Positions 11,108 through 19,804 of a DNA stretch of 64,000 nt are shown here, piece by piece (position 1 is the first letter of the stretch; every line of letters begins with the position of its first letter). The DNA is taken from positions 3,041,001 to 3,105,000 of the forward strand of contig NZ_CP020947.1 in the NCBI RefSeq assembly GCF_000172795.2, in the 5' to 3' direction. A program made the position numbers and the translations under genes. The notes below the pieces were generated by a model. The model had not been told where the DNA came from. It saw only the letters and a list, made by a program, of their open reading frames with translations, and did not search any database. The stretch is from Rhizobium sp. CIAT894 (lineage in GTDB: Bacteria > Pseudomonadota > Alphaproteobacteria > Rhizobiales > Rhizobiaceae).

Positions 11108-11998
11108 ATGGCTTTTACCGCGGACAATCTCGCAGCAGACGATCGCTTTCTCGCGGCGATCCTCAATTGCGCCGATCAGATGCTCTCGATCTATCGCGAG
11201 AGCCCTCGTATCGCCTCGATCTTCGCCGCGCAGCAGCGCTGGCTGATGGCCCATGCCGGCTTCGCGCTTCATTACGGTTACCCCGACGACGGCAGGAGCG
11301 GCGGCCTTTATTCCGGCCGGTTCATCGATTTCGCGGTCAGGAACGACATCGCCAGCCGCAATACTGCTGCGGCCTTCATGCAGGAAATGCTGGCCTACCG
11401 CTTCCTGCGGACGGTTCCCGGCCCCGACAAGCGCACACGCTATCTGGAACCCACGGAGATCGCCGAACAGCATTTCACCCGATGGCTCGTCGCCCATGTG
11501 ATGATCCTCGACAGCCTCGACGGCGGTGGACGTGCCGACAGGATCACCGCCGATCCCTCGGCGATGATGGCCGCGATCCAGCCGCTGATCGCCAAGGCGA
11601 TTATCGGGAGCGAAGCGGTGCGTAATCCGGGGCCGACCTTCAATCTTTTCAACTGGGCGAATACCGGCGGGCTGGTGATGGATTACCTGATCTCGCGCCT
11701 TCCGGAATTTCCCCGGGCGGCCGAACGCGTCGTGGTCGGCCCGCTGTCGCTCCGGGAAATCCGCGAGCAGTTCATGATCTCCAACACCCACCTGAAGCGG
11801 CTTCTCACGCAGGCGGCGACCATGGAAAGCGTCGGCTGGACCGAGCCCTCCCGCAAGGGCGATTTCTGGCTGTCAGGCCGCTTCATCATGGAATATTGGA
11901 ATTATCAGGCGGCGAAGTTCGCCATCATCGATACCGCCGCCGAAACGGTGCTCGGGCCTGCGGTCCAGGACGAACCGCAGGCGAGACGGGTGGTCTGA
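11108..11998 (+). CDS. Conserved hypothetical protein with HTH-like C-terminal segment
   Basis: This 296-residue protein is not one I can name. It is mostly helical, with no signal peptide or membrane segment. Around residues 225-260 the stretch LSLREIREQFMISNTHLKRLL looks like a helix-turn-helix or winged helix followed by a recognition helix, so a DNA-binding regulator is possible. The start at 11108 is chosen because the coding-like sequence begins there (MAFTADNLAADDRF); in-frame ATGs upstream at 11066 and 11081 cannot be excluded and no start has a clear ribosome binding site. It stands alone, convergent with yqeY four bases away. Confidence 0.65.
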   Translation: MAFTADNLAADDRFLAAILNCADQMLSIYRESPRIASIFAAQQRWLMAHAGFALHYGYPDDGRSGGLYSGRFIDFAVRNDIASRNTAAAFMQEMLAYRFLRTVPGPDKRTRYLEPTEIAEQHFTRWLVAHVMILDSLDGGGRADRITADPSAMMAAIQPLIAKAIIGSEAVRNPGPTFNLFNWANTGGLVMDYLISRLPEFPRAAERVVVGPLSLREIREQFMISNTHLKRLLTQAATMESVGWTEPSRKGDFWLSGRFIMEYWNYQAAKFAIIDTAAETVLGPAVQDEPQARRVV

Positions 11999-12001
11999 GG
12001 C

Positions 12002-12457
12002 CTATCCGTTCAGCAGTTCCTTGACGGTCGCAGACGCCTTGGCGAAATCCATCTGGCCGGCATAACGCTCCTTGAGCGCCGCCATCACCTTGCCCATGTC
12101 CTTGACGCCTGAGGAATCAGTCTCGGCGATGATCGCTGAAATATTGGCGCGCACCTCACCATCCGAAAGCTGCTTCGGCATGAAATCCTGGATGACGGTG
12201 ATTTCGGCGCGCTCCTTGGCGGCAAGCTCCGGGCGCGAATTCTCCTCGTAGATCTTGGCCGATTCGTCGCGCTGCTTCACCATCTTGGCGAGGATCTGCA
12301 GGATCTCGTCCTCGCTCGCCTGCTCCTTGCCGGTGCCGCGATTGGCGATATCACGGTCCTTGATCGCAGCCTGAATCAGCCGGACGGTGGAAAGCCGCTC
12401 CGCATCCTTGGCCTTCATCGCCTCTTTCAGCTGGGTGGCGAGTTGATCGCGCAGCAT
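12002..12457 (-). CDS. GatB/YqeY domain protein
   Basis: This 151-residue protein matches the YqeY family over its full length: it starts MLRDQLATQLKEAMKAKDAERLSTVRLI, has a central Lys/Glu-rich helix bundle and ends ATVKELLNG. The family resembles the tail domain of GatB, the tRNA-dependent amidotransferase subunit that contacts tRNA, but its own role is unproven. It is divergent from carA, and this yqeY-carA pairing is common in rhizobia. The stop lies 3 bases from the end of the convergent hypothetical gene. Confidence 0.93.
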   Translation of the reverse strand: MLRDQLATQLKEAMKAKDAERLSTVRLIQAAIKDRDIANRGTGKEQASEDEILQILAKMVKQRDESAKIYEENSRPELAAKERAEITVIQDFMPKQLSDGEVRANISAIIAETDSSGVKDMGKVMAALKERYAGQMDFAKASATVKELLNG

Positions 12458-12574
12458 GGTCTTTTCTCCTTTTTTGATGCCGCTTCATAAACCACGCCGA
12501 TGCGACGGATCAAATAAATTGCGCGATCGCCGCGATAAAGCGCAGGAAAACGGCGGCAATCTCGGCTAGAAAGA

Positions 12575-12603
12575 TTGACGCTCGGCGATTGCGTGGCTAT
12601 TTA
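12575..12603 (+). promoter_or_regulatory. Likely carA promoter
   Basis: TTGACG, a 17-base spacer and TATTTA form a good sigma-70 promoter. The predicted transcript start is about 115 bases before the carA start codon. Confidence 0.6.
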
Positions 12604-12727
12604 CCGCCACCTGCACCAAAATTCGTGATCAGGCCTGAAGCGCGCGGCATTGCCGCGTCCACACGCCTGCGAGATCAAATGGCGACGCGCGCGGCAACGC
12701 GCACCGACCGCCGGAAACGGGATGAAG

Positions 12728-13933
12728 ATGACCGCGACAGCACCCTGGACAATCGAAAAGCCGACCGCCCTGCTCGTTCTTGCCGACGGCACGGTGATCG
12801 AAGGCAAGGGCATCGGCGCGACCGGCAAGGTCCAGGCCGAAGTCGTCTTCAATACGGCGCTGACAGGCTATGAAGAGATCATGACCGACCCTTCCTATCT
12901 CGGCCAGATCGTCACCTTCACCTTTCCGCACATCGGCAACATCGGCGCCAACGATGAAGACATTGAAGACCTGACGCCCGCTGCCCGCCACGGCGCCGTC
13001 GGCGTGATCTTCAAGGCCGACATCACCGACCCCTCGAATTACCGCGCCGCCAAGCATCTCGATCAATGGCTGAAGGCACGTGGCGTGATCGGCCTCTGCG
13101 GCATCGATACGCGCGCACTGACCGCCTGGATCCGCGAGAACGGCGCCCCGAACGCGGTGATCGCCCACGACCCGAACGGCGTCTTCGACATTGAGACACT
13201 GAAGGCCGAAGCCAAAGCGTGGAGCGGTCTCGAAGGCCTCGACCTTGCCAAGATCGCCTCCTCGGGCCAGTCATCACAATGGACCGAGACGCCATGGATC
13301 TGGAACGAAGGCTATGGCGAACTCAGCGCGGCGGATGCGAAATACCACGTCGTCTGCCTCGATTACGGCGTCAAGCGCAACATCCTGCGCCTCTTTGCCG
13401 GTCTGGATTGCAAGGTGACGGTCGTGCCGGCTGCTACCAGCGCCGAAGACGTGCTCGCCATGCGGCCGGACGGCATCTTCCTGTCGAACGGCCCCGGCGA
13501 TCCGGCGGCAACCGGCGAATATGCCGTGCCCGTCATCCAGACGCTTATCAAGACCGACATCCCGGTCTTCGGCATCTGCCTCGGCCATCAGATGCTGGGT
13601 CTTGCCCTCGGCGCCAAGACCGAAAAAATGCACCAGGGCCATCACGGCGCCAATCACCCCGTCAAGGACCATACGACCGGCAAGGTCGAAATCGTCTCGA
13701 TGAACCATGGCTTCGCGGTCGACTCGAAGTCGCTGCCCGACGGCGTTGAAGAGACTCATATTTCGCTCTTCGACGGCACCAATTGCGGCCTGCGCGTGCT
13801 CGGCAAACAGGTCTTCTCCGTGCAGCACCACCCGGAAGCCTCTCCCGGCCCGCAGGACAGCCACTACCTCTTCCGCCGCTTCATCAACATGGTGCGCGAA
13901 AAGAAGGGCGAACCGGCGCTGGCCGAACGCTGA
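12728..13933 (+). CDS. carA: Carbamoyl-phosphate synthase small subunit (glutaminase)
   Basis: This 401-residue subunit hydrolyses glutamine and channels ammonia to CarB for carbamoyl phosphate, the precursor of arginine and pyrimidines. The N-terminal CPSase small-chain domain covers about residues 15-150 (GYEEIMTDPSYLGQI). The class I glutamine amidotransferase domain follows, with nucleophile Cys in GICLGHQMLG (about residue 285) and the His-Pro-Glu partner in QHHPEASPGPQD. Two ATGs lie six bases apart; 12728 is preferred for family agreement, and 12722 is possible since both have purine-rich upstream sequence. carB lies 5.9 kb downstream on the same strand rather than adjacent. Confidence 0.96.
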   Translation: MTATAPWTIEKPTALLVLADGTVIEGKGIGATGKVQAEVVFNTALTGYEEIMTDPSYLGQIVTFTFPHIGNIGANDEDIEDLTPAARHGAVGVIFKADITDPSNYRAAKHLDQWLKARGVIGLCGIDTRALTAWIRENGAPNAVIAHDPNGVFDIETLKAEAKAWSGLEGLDLAKIASSGQSSQWTETPWIWNEGYGELSAADAKYHVVCLDYGVKRNILRLFAGLDCKVTVVPAATSAEDVLAMRPDGIFLSNGPGDPAATGEYAVPVIQTLIKTDIPVFGICLGHQMLGLALGAKTEKMHQGHHGANHPVKDHTTGKVEIVSMNHGFAVDSKSLPDGVEETHISLFDGTNCGLRVLGKQVFSVQHHPEASPGPQDSHYLFRRFINMVREKKGEPALAER

Positions 13934-13942
13934 TTTCAAGAA

Positions 13943-13960
13943 CTGAACTGCCCAGTTCAG
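13943..13960. repeat. Perfect 8-2-8 inverted repeat after carA
   Basis: CTGAACTG-CC-CAGTTCAG lies just before the carA terminator. It may add to termination or be an operator; nothing else supports either. Confidence 0.4.
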
Positions 13961-13963
13961 ATG

Positions 13964-13995
13964 AAGGCTCGCCGATAGGCGAGCCTTTTTTCTTT
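13964..13995 (+). terminator. Rho-independent terminator of carA
   Basis: AAGGCTCGCC and GGCGAGCCTT pair over 10 bp around GATA and are followed by TTTTTCTTT. Confidence 0.93.
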
Positions 13996-14004
13996 ACCCG
14001 CACC

Positions 14005-14035
14005 TTGACCTCAACTTAACTTGAGGAATTACAGA
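14005..14035 (+). promoter_or_regulatory. SoxR-type promoter and operator
   Basis: TTGACC and TACAGA are separated by 19 bases, the overlong spacer typical of promoters activated by MerR-family proteins. Within and just before the spacer lies CCTCAACTTAACTTGAGG (14009-14026), an 18-bp dyad that matches the SoxR box of E. coli soxS (CCTCAAGTTAACTTGAGG) at 17 of 18 positions. It sits 44 bases before the ABM monooxygenase start codon. Control by SoxR is inference; no soxR gene lies in this window. Confidence 0.75.
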
Positions 14036-14069
14036 TCTCCCTGCAGACATCTCATGCAGGAGAAAATAG

Positions 14070-14390
14070 ATGAGCGGTGCCTTTTTTCGTGTCGACAAAT
14101 TCATCGTGCCGGCTGCGGCACGGGAGGAGTTTCTCGTCAAAGTGATGATGACCCACAAGGTGCTGGAGGCGCAGGAGGGTTTTATCGATCACCGGGTGCT
14201 GGAGCAGGTCGCCGGCCCCGGCGAATTCAATTTCGTCACGATCGCCGAGTGGGAAAATACCGATGTCGTCGAGCGCGCGCGGGCAGCCGTCGCCGTCGCT
14301 CACAAGGCGGCGAATTTCGACCCACAGGAATTGTTTGCACGTCTCGGCATTCGCGCCGATATCGCCAGCTACAAGCCTGTCGCGGCTTGA
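14070..14390 (+). CDS. Antibiotic biosynthesis monooxygenase (ABM) domain protein
   Basis: This 106-residue protein has the ABM/YgiN ferredoxin-like fold pattern: an N-terminal strand (FFRVDKFIVP), a helix (AAREEFLVKVMMTHKVLEAQEGF) and a closing segment (FNFVTIAEWENTDVVERA). Small ABM proteins act as cofactor-free oxygenases of quinones or polyketides or as heme-degrading proteins; the substrate here is unknown. AGGAG lies 9 bases before the ATG. The gene is preceded by a SoxR-type promoter, which suggests induction by redox-cycling compounds. That fits a role in dealing with quinones or phenazines. The MATE exporter gene converges on it 17 bases away. Confidence 0.88.
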   Translation: MSGAFFRVDKFIVPAAAREEFLVKVMMTHKVLEAQEGFIDHRVLEQVAGPGEFNFVTIAEWENTDVVERARAAVAVAHKAANFDPQELFARLGIRADIASYKPVAA

Positions 14391-14407
14391 GGGCAAAGAC
14401 GGCCGGC

Positions 14408-15811
14408 TCAGGCGCCGGCTGCTGCTCCCTCGCGGCGAAGCAGAAGGTAGAAGCGGGCGCAGAGCATGACGGCCGCTGCCGCCAGCCCGACGAGGAAGCC
14501 GAACCAGATACCGATGCCGCCGAAGCCGAGCGGGAAGGCGAAGGCCCAGGCGAGGAAGAAGCCGATTGGCCAATAGGCGATCAACGCCATGATCATCGGC
14601 ACGCGCGCATCCTTGAGGCCGCGCAGCAATCCATTGGCGATCACCTGCAGCCCGTCGACGAGCTGGAAAAGCCCGGCAACGACGATCAGCGGCCCGGCAT
14701 AGGCAAGCACTTCGGGCGCCTCCGGCGAGTTGACGTCGAGGAACCAGCTGCCGAGGAATTGCGGCATGGTGGCAAAGAGCAGCGAGCCTACCGCCGAAAT
14801 GGCGCAGGCAAGGACAAGGACCATGACCGAAGCACGCACCAGCCCATCGTAATCGCCCTGCCCGTGGGCGACGCCGACGCGCACCGTCGCCGCCTGGCTG
14901 AGGCCGAGCGGGATCATGAAGGCGATTGAGGCCCATTGCAGGGCAATACCGTGGGCTGCAAGCTCGATGGTGCCGATATGGCCCATCAGCAGTGAGGCGA
15001 CCGTGAACAGGCTGACTTCGGCAAGAATGGTGACGCTGATGGGGAAACCGAGGCGGATGACCTCCAGCAGCGCATGCCAGTCGGGCTTCCAGAACCGCAC
15101 GAAGATCTCGTAGCGCCGCGTCTCCTCCCGCCGCTGCACGAAGGCCAGGATGAAGAGGAAGCCTGCCGTCTGTACGACGAGCGAAACGATCGCAGCACCT
15201 TCGAGCCCCATCGCCGGAAAGCCGAAATGGCCGAGCACCAGGGCATAGGCGAAGATCGCGTTCAGCACCAGCGTGGCGATGGTGACGTTGAGGATGATGC
15301 CCGCCTTGCCGATGGCGCTGACGAGGGCCCGCATGACGTTGAAGAGCAGCGCCGGCAGCACGCCGAACTGGCCGATCATGATGTAACCGTGAGCGAGCTT
15401 GGCCACCTCCGGCTTCTGCTGCGCGAAGAGAAGGATCTGCTCCGAGTTGAAGAAGGCCGGCTGCATGACAAGCCAGTAGGCGATCACCACCCAAAGACCC
15501 ATGCGCAGCGCCCGGCGCACGGAGACGACGTCGCCGCGGCCATAGGCCTGCGCCACCATCGGAATGACGGCGATGGCAAAACCCGAGCCGAAGATCAGGA
15601 TCGTGAACAGGAACTGGGCCGACAGCACCATCGCCGCCAGATGTTCGGCGCCGAGGCGCCCGACGATCATCACGTCGGTGGTGTTGATACCGAGCTGGGC
15701 GAGTTGCGCGCCGATCAGCGGAATGCCGAGCGCCAGCGTTGCACGGAAATGTGCCCCCCAACGATTATCGGTTGTCGGCGCAAGCCTGCGCGCGTCGATC
15801 GGCGTGTCCAT
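14408..15811 (-). CDS. MATE family multidrug efflux transporter
   Basis: This 467-residue inner-membrane protein has about 12 hydrophobic segments and two homologous halves, as in NorM-type Na+- or H+-coupled drug exporters. Typical features are the N-terminal GIPLIGAQLAQLGINTTDVMIVGRLG and the second-half start GFPISVTILAEVSLFTVASLLMG. The ATG at 15811 is chosen because the upstream 18 codons show no family match. It converges on the SoxR-type ABM gene and is followed upstream by an MFS exporter on the same strand, so this is a small efflux cluster. The substrate is not predictable from sequence. Confidence 0.92.
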   Translation of the reverse strand: MDTPIDARRLAPTTDNRWGAHFRATLALGIPLIGAQLAQLGINTTDVMIVGRLGAEHLAAMVLSAQFLFTILIFGSGFAIAVIPMVAQAYGRGDVVSVRRALRMGLWVVIAYWLVMQPAFFNSEQILLFAQQKPEVAKLAHGYIMIGQFGVLPALLFNVMRALVSAIGKAGIILNVTIATLVLNAIFAYALVLGHFGFPAMGLEGAAIVSLVVQTAGFLFILAFVQRREETRRYEIFVRFWKPDWHALLEVIRLGFPISVTILAEVSLFTVASLLMGHIGTIELAAHGIALQWASIAFMIPLGLSQAATVRVGVAHGQGDYDGLVRASVMVLVLACAISAVGSLLFATMPQFLGSWFLDVNSPEAPEVLAYAGPLIVVAGLFQLVDGLQVIANGLLRGLKDARVPMIMALIAYWPIGFFLAWAFAFPLGFGGIGIWFGFLVGLAAAAVMLCARFYLLLRREGAAAGA

Positions 15812-15953
15812 GACACTAGTCCTGTGATTGAAATCGCATCGCCGCAGCTCGCGGCAAAATATCACTCCGGACTTAGATCAAAGCCCGGCGAAGAACTACC
15901 CCAAAACAGGCAGATGATGAAAAATTCATCATCGCATCAGCATTCCTGATCGA

Positions 15954-17198
15954 TCAACCCGCCGCTTCCAGCGCCTCGGCCGGCTGACGGACACGGACCC
16001 GCACGAGGAATATGCCGGCGGCCACCAGGATGAACAGGGCGGCCGTCAGATAGGGGGCGCCGGCAAAGGTAACCGGTGCCTCGGGCCGCGTGAAATAGCT
16101 GAACAACTGCGTGAAGATCAGCGGGCCCAGAATGGTGGTGATGCTGCTGAGACTGGTCAGCGCGCCTTGCAGCTCGCCCTGCGCCGAGGGCGGCACCTTG
16201 CCGGCGGCAATGCTGCGCAACGGCGGATCGGCAACGTTTTCCATCACGGTCGCCACGATCACCACATAGACCACCCAGCCCTCCCAGGCAAAGGCGTAAC
16301 CGGTCAGCCCTGCAGCCGAAAAACAGAGACCCAGGAGCGCTGTCTTCCATTCGCCGAGCAGAGGCACGACACGCGGCAATACCAGTCCCATCACCAAGGC
16401 CGCGCCGATCCCGTAGATGCCGAGCGACAGGCCGATCTGCCCTTCGCTCCAGCCATAGCGATAAGTCGACACGAACGACCAGACCGAGGGATAGACGGCA
16501 TGCGCCAGGAAGAACAGGAACATCACGAGGCTGACCCAGCCGATGCCGGGATAATGGCGCATCTGCCGAAGCGCGCCGAGCGGATTGGCGCGTTTCCACT
16601 CGAACTGCCGGCGGTTCTTCGCCTCCAGCGTTTCCGGCAGCAGGAAGCAGGCGGCGATGAAATTGAGAAGCGACAGGGCGGCCGCTCCGAGGAAGGGCAC
16701 ACGCGGGCCGAATTCGCCGAGGAAGCCGCCGACGACGGGGCCGATGGTGAAACCGACCCCGAAGGCGATGCCGATCAGCCCGAAATTCTTCGCCCGGTTC
16801 TCCTCCGTGCTGATATCGGCGATATAGGCCGAGCAGGTGGCAAAGCTGCCGCCGCTGATGCCGGCGAGCACGCGGCCGACGAACAGCATCCAGAAGCTGG
16901 TGGCGATGCCGCAGATGAAATTGTCGATCGCAAAGGTCAGCACCGACAGCAGAAGAATCGGCCGGCGGCCGAAACGATCCGACAGGTTTCCAAGCAGCGG
17001 CGCAAACAGGAACTGCATGCCGGCATAGACCAGCATCAGCCAGCCGCCGTCGATCGCCGCATCGCTGACGCTGCCGCCAGTCAGTTGCTCCAGATAGGCG
17101 GGCAGCACCGGCATGATGATGGCGATGCCGATAATGTCGAGGAAGAGGATGATGAAGACCAGGAAAAGGCCGCGGCGAACGAATTTGGGGTCAAGCAT
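15954..17198 (-). CDS. TetA-like major facilitator drug exporter
   Basis: This 414-residue protein has 12 predicted membrane segments. The MFS loop 2-3 signature is clear (GNLSDRFGRRPILLLS, about residues 70-85), and motif C of drug/H+ antiporters is visible in segment 5 (GIAFGVGFTIGPVVGGFLG). Overall it resembles the tetracycline-type (TCR/TetA) exporters of alphaproteobacteria, although chromosomal homologues often do not export tetracycline. No TetR-like regulator lies beside it. The start ATG has GAGATGCC upstream. It lies upstream of the MATE gene on the same strand, 142 bases apart. Confidence 0.9.
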   Translation of the reverse strand: MLDPKFVRRGLFLVFIILFLDIIGIAIIMPVLPAYLEQLTGGSVSDAAIDGGWLMLVYAGMQFLFAPLLGNLSDRFGRRPILLLSVLTFAIDNFICGIATSFWMLFVGRVLAGISGGSFATCSAYIADISTEENRAKNFGLIGIAFGVGFTIGPVVGGFLGEFGPRVPFLGAAALSLLNFIAACFLLPETLEAKNRRQFEWKRANPLGALRQMRHYPGIGWVSLVMFLFFLAHAVYPSVWSFVSTYRYGWSEGQIGLSLGIYGIGAALVMGLVLPRVVPLLGEWKTALLGLCFSAAGLTGYAFAWEGWVVYVVIVATVMENVADPPLRSIAAGKVPPSAQGELQGALTSLSSITTILGPLIFTQLFSYFTRPEAPVTFAGAPYLTAALFILVAAGIFLVRVRVRQPAEALEAAG

Positions 17199-17554
17199 GA
17201 GGCATCTCTACAGCGGTTGGTTCTGAAAAGACGATCTCGTCGCCGAGAAAATGACATAGCTCAGAAAAGAAACCGAAACAATCCGTGAACATTTCAAAGA
17301 TTTTGATAGTGCCGTTACGGGAAATTTATGAAATCCCTCAACCGGAGGGCGCTCTTTCAGGAGATCGAGAGCCAGCGCCAAGCTCCGCGCTTCCTTGCAA
17401 TCGCCGCGACGGCATCCAGATCACGGATAGGAACATCGCTCATTGTGCATTTCCCCGCACAGCCTGTTCGAGACTGCCCGATTATCGCCGAAAAACAAAA
17501 GCGGTAGAACGGCATCGACAGCGCTGCTGGGGGGCGCGGACGAAGGAGAAGGCA
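17199..17554. other. Intergenic region between MFS exporter and aldo/keto reductase
   Basis: These 356 bases hold the divergent promoters of the flanking genes. A possible minus-strand micro-ORF of 28 codons (17357-17443, starting MSDVPIRDLDAVAAI) has GGGGAA eight bases before its ATG. I do not recognise it, and it may be chance. No strong hairpin was seen. Confidence 0.4.
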
Positions 17555-18547
<993 letters not shown>

Positions 18548-18602
18548 GGTTAGGTCAAAGGTACTGAACCGTCCTGCCGTGCAGCGGCAAGAGCTCACGC
18601 CC

Positions 18603-19523
18603 TCAAACCGGCCCCGAAAACGTATCGCAAGCCGACAGCTGTCCGCTGTCGAAACCACGCTTGAACCACCGGACGCGCTGCGCCGAGGTGCCGTGGTTGA
18701 AACTCTCCGGGACGACGTAACCCTGCGAGCGCTTTTGCAGCGTATCGTCGCCGATCTGCTGGGCGGCGTTGAGCGCTTCTTCTAGGTCGCCGCTCTCCAG
18801 CAGCCCCTTCTGCTGCGTATACTTGCCCCAGATGCCGGCGAAGCAATCGGCCTGCAGCTCGACGCGCACCGACATCTTGTTGGCCTCCTCCTCGCTCATG
18901 CGCTGACGGGCCTGGTTGAACTTCGGCAGGATGCCGAGCAGGTTTTGCACGTGATGCCCGACCTCATGGGCGACGACATAGGCCTCGGCGAAATCGCCCG
19001 ACGCGCCGAACCGGTCGGAAAGCTCCTGGAAGAATTGGGTGTCGAGATAAACCTTGTGGTCGCTGGGGCAATAGAACGGTCCGGTTGCCGCCGATGCGGA
19101 GCCGCAGGCCGATGCCGTCGAGCCCGAAAACAGCACGAGGCGCGGCTCCTCGTAAGTCCGGCCCTGCGCCTGGAAGATGCCCGTCCAGGTATCCTCGGTC
19201 TCGGCGAGCACGGTGCGCATGAAGGCGGTCATCTCGTCATTGGCGGGCGGGCGTGTTCCTTGCGACTGGCTCTGCTCGTAGCCGGGTCCGCTCGACATGC
19301 CGCCGTTATCCAGCACCTGCAGCAGATCGACGCCCATCCATTTGAAGATCAGATATATCACGACGAGAAAGATGATCGTGCCGATGCTCAAGCCGCCGCC
19401 GGCGCGGCGAACGCCGCCGCCGGAGGGAAAATTGAAGCCGCCGCCACGGCCGAAACCGCCGCTCGCCGGGTCACCGCGGCGATCTTCGATATTGTCGGAC
19501 TGACGCCGGCCTCTCCATTCCAT
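18603..19523 (-). CDS. YpfJ-type neutral zinc metallopeptidase, membrane anchored
   Basis: This 306-residue protein has a Gly/Arg-rich N-terminus, one membrane segment (about residues 44-62, IGTIIFLVVIYLIFKWMG) and an extracytoplasmic zincin-like domain. The zinc motif HEVGHH is at about residue 186, with the downstream glutamate probably in VELQADCFAGIWG. The family (ypfJ, DUF neutral zinc metallopeptidase) is widespread in proteobacteria but has no proven substrate. The ATG at 19523 begins the conserved MEWRGRRQSDNIEDRR start. It is divergent from carB. Confidence 0.92.
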   Translation of the reverse strand: MEWRGRRQSDNIEDRRGDPASGGFGRGGGFNFPSGGGVRRAGGGLSIGTIIFLVVIYLIFKWMGVDLLQVLDNGGMSSGPGYEQSQSQGTRPPANDEMTAFMRTVLAETEDTWTGIFQAQGRTYEEPRLVLFSGSTASACGSASAATGPFYCPSDHKVYLDTQFFQELSDRFGASGDFAEAYVVAHEVGHHVQNLLGILPKFNQARQRMSEEEANKMSVRVELQADCFAGIWGKYTQQKGLLESGDLEEALNAAQQIGDDTLQKRSQGYVVPESFNHGTSAQRVRWFKRGFDSGQLSACDTFSGPV

Positions 19524-19804
19524 CTTCGTTCTCCCCGGCAATGCCCGTGATTGCACTTAACGAATCTATATATCCGTCGACGCCTGGAATTCCAGCGAGT
19601 TCATCGGGGGCTGGTGGTCGTGCCTGACGATAGTCTTTCGCCCCGTGTTGGATTCCTGTCGATTCCGCGATTTATGGGGTTCCGTTTGCAAATACATTTG
19701 CCTATAAGCCGCTTCTAGCCTGAAAAGACCTCAATGCGCGACCCGACCCGGTGATCTCCCACCCTGGCCGGCTTTTTGCGCAGCCAGACATATGGATATC
19801 GCCC

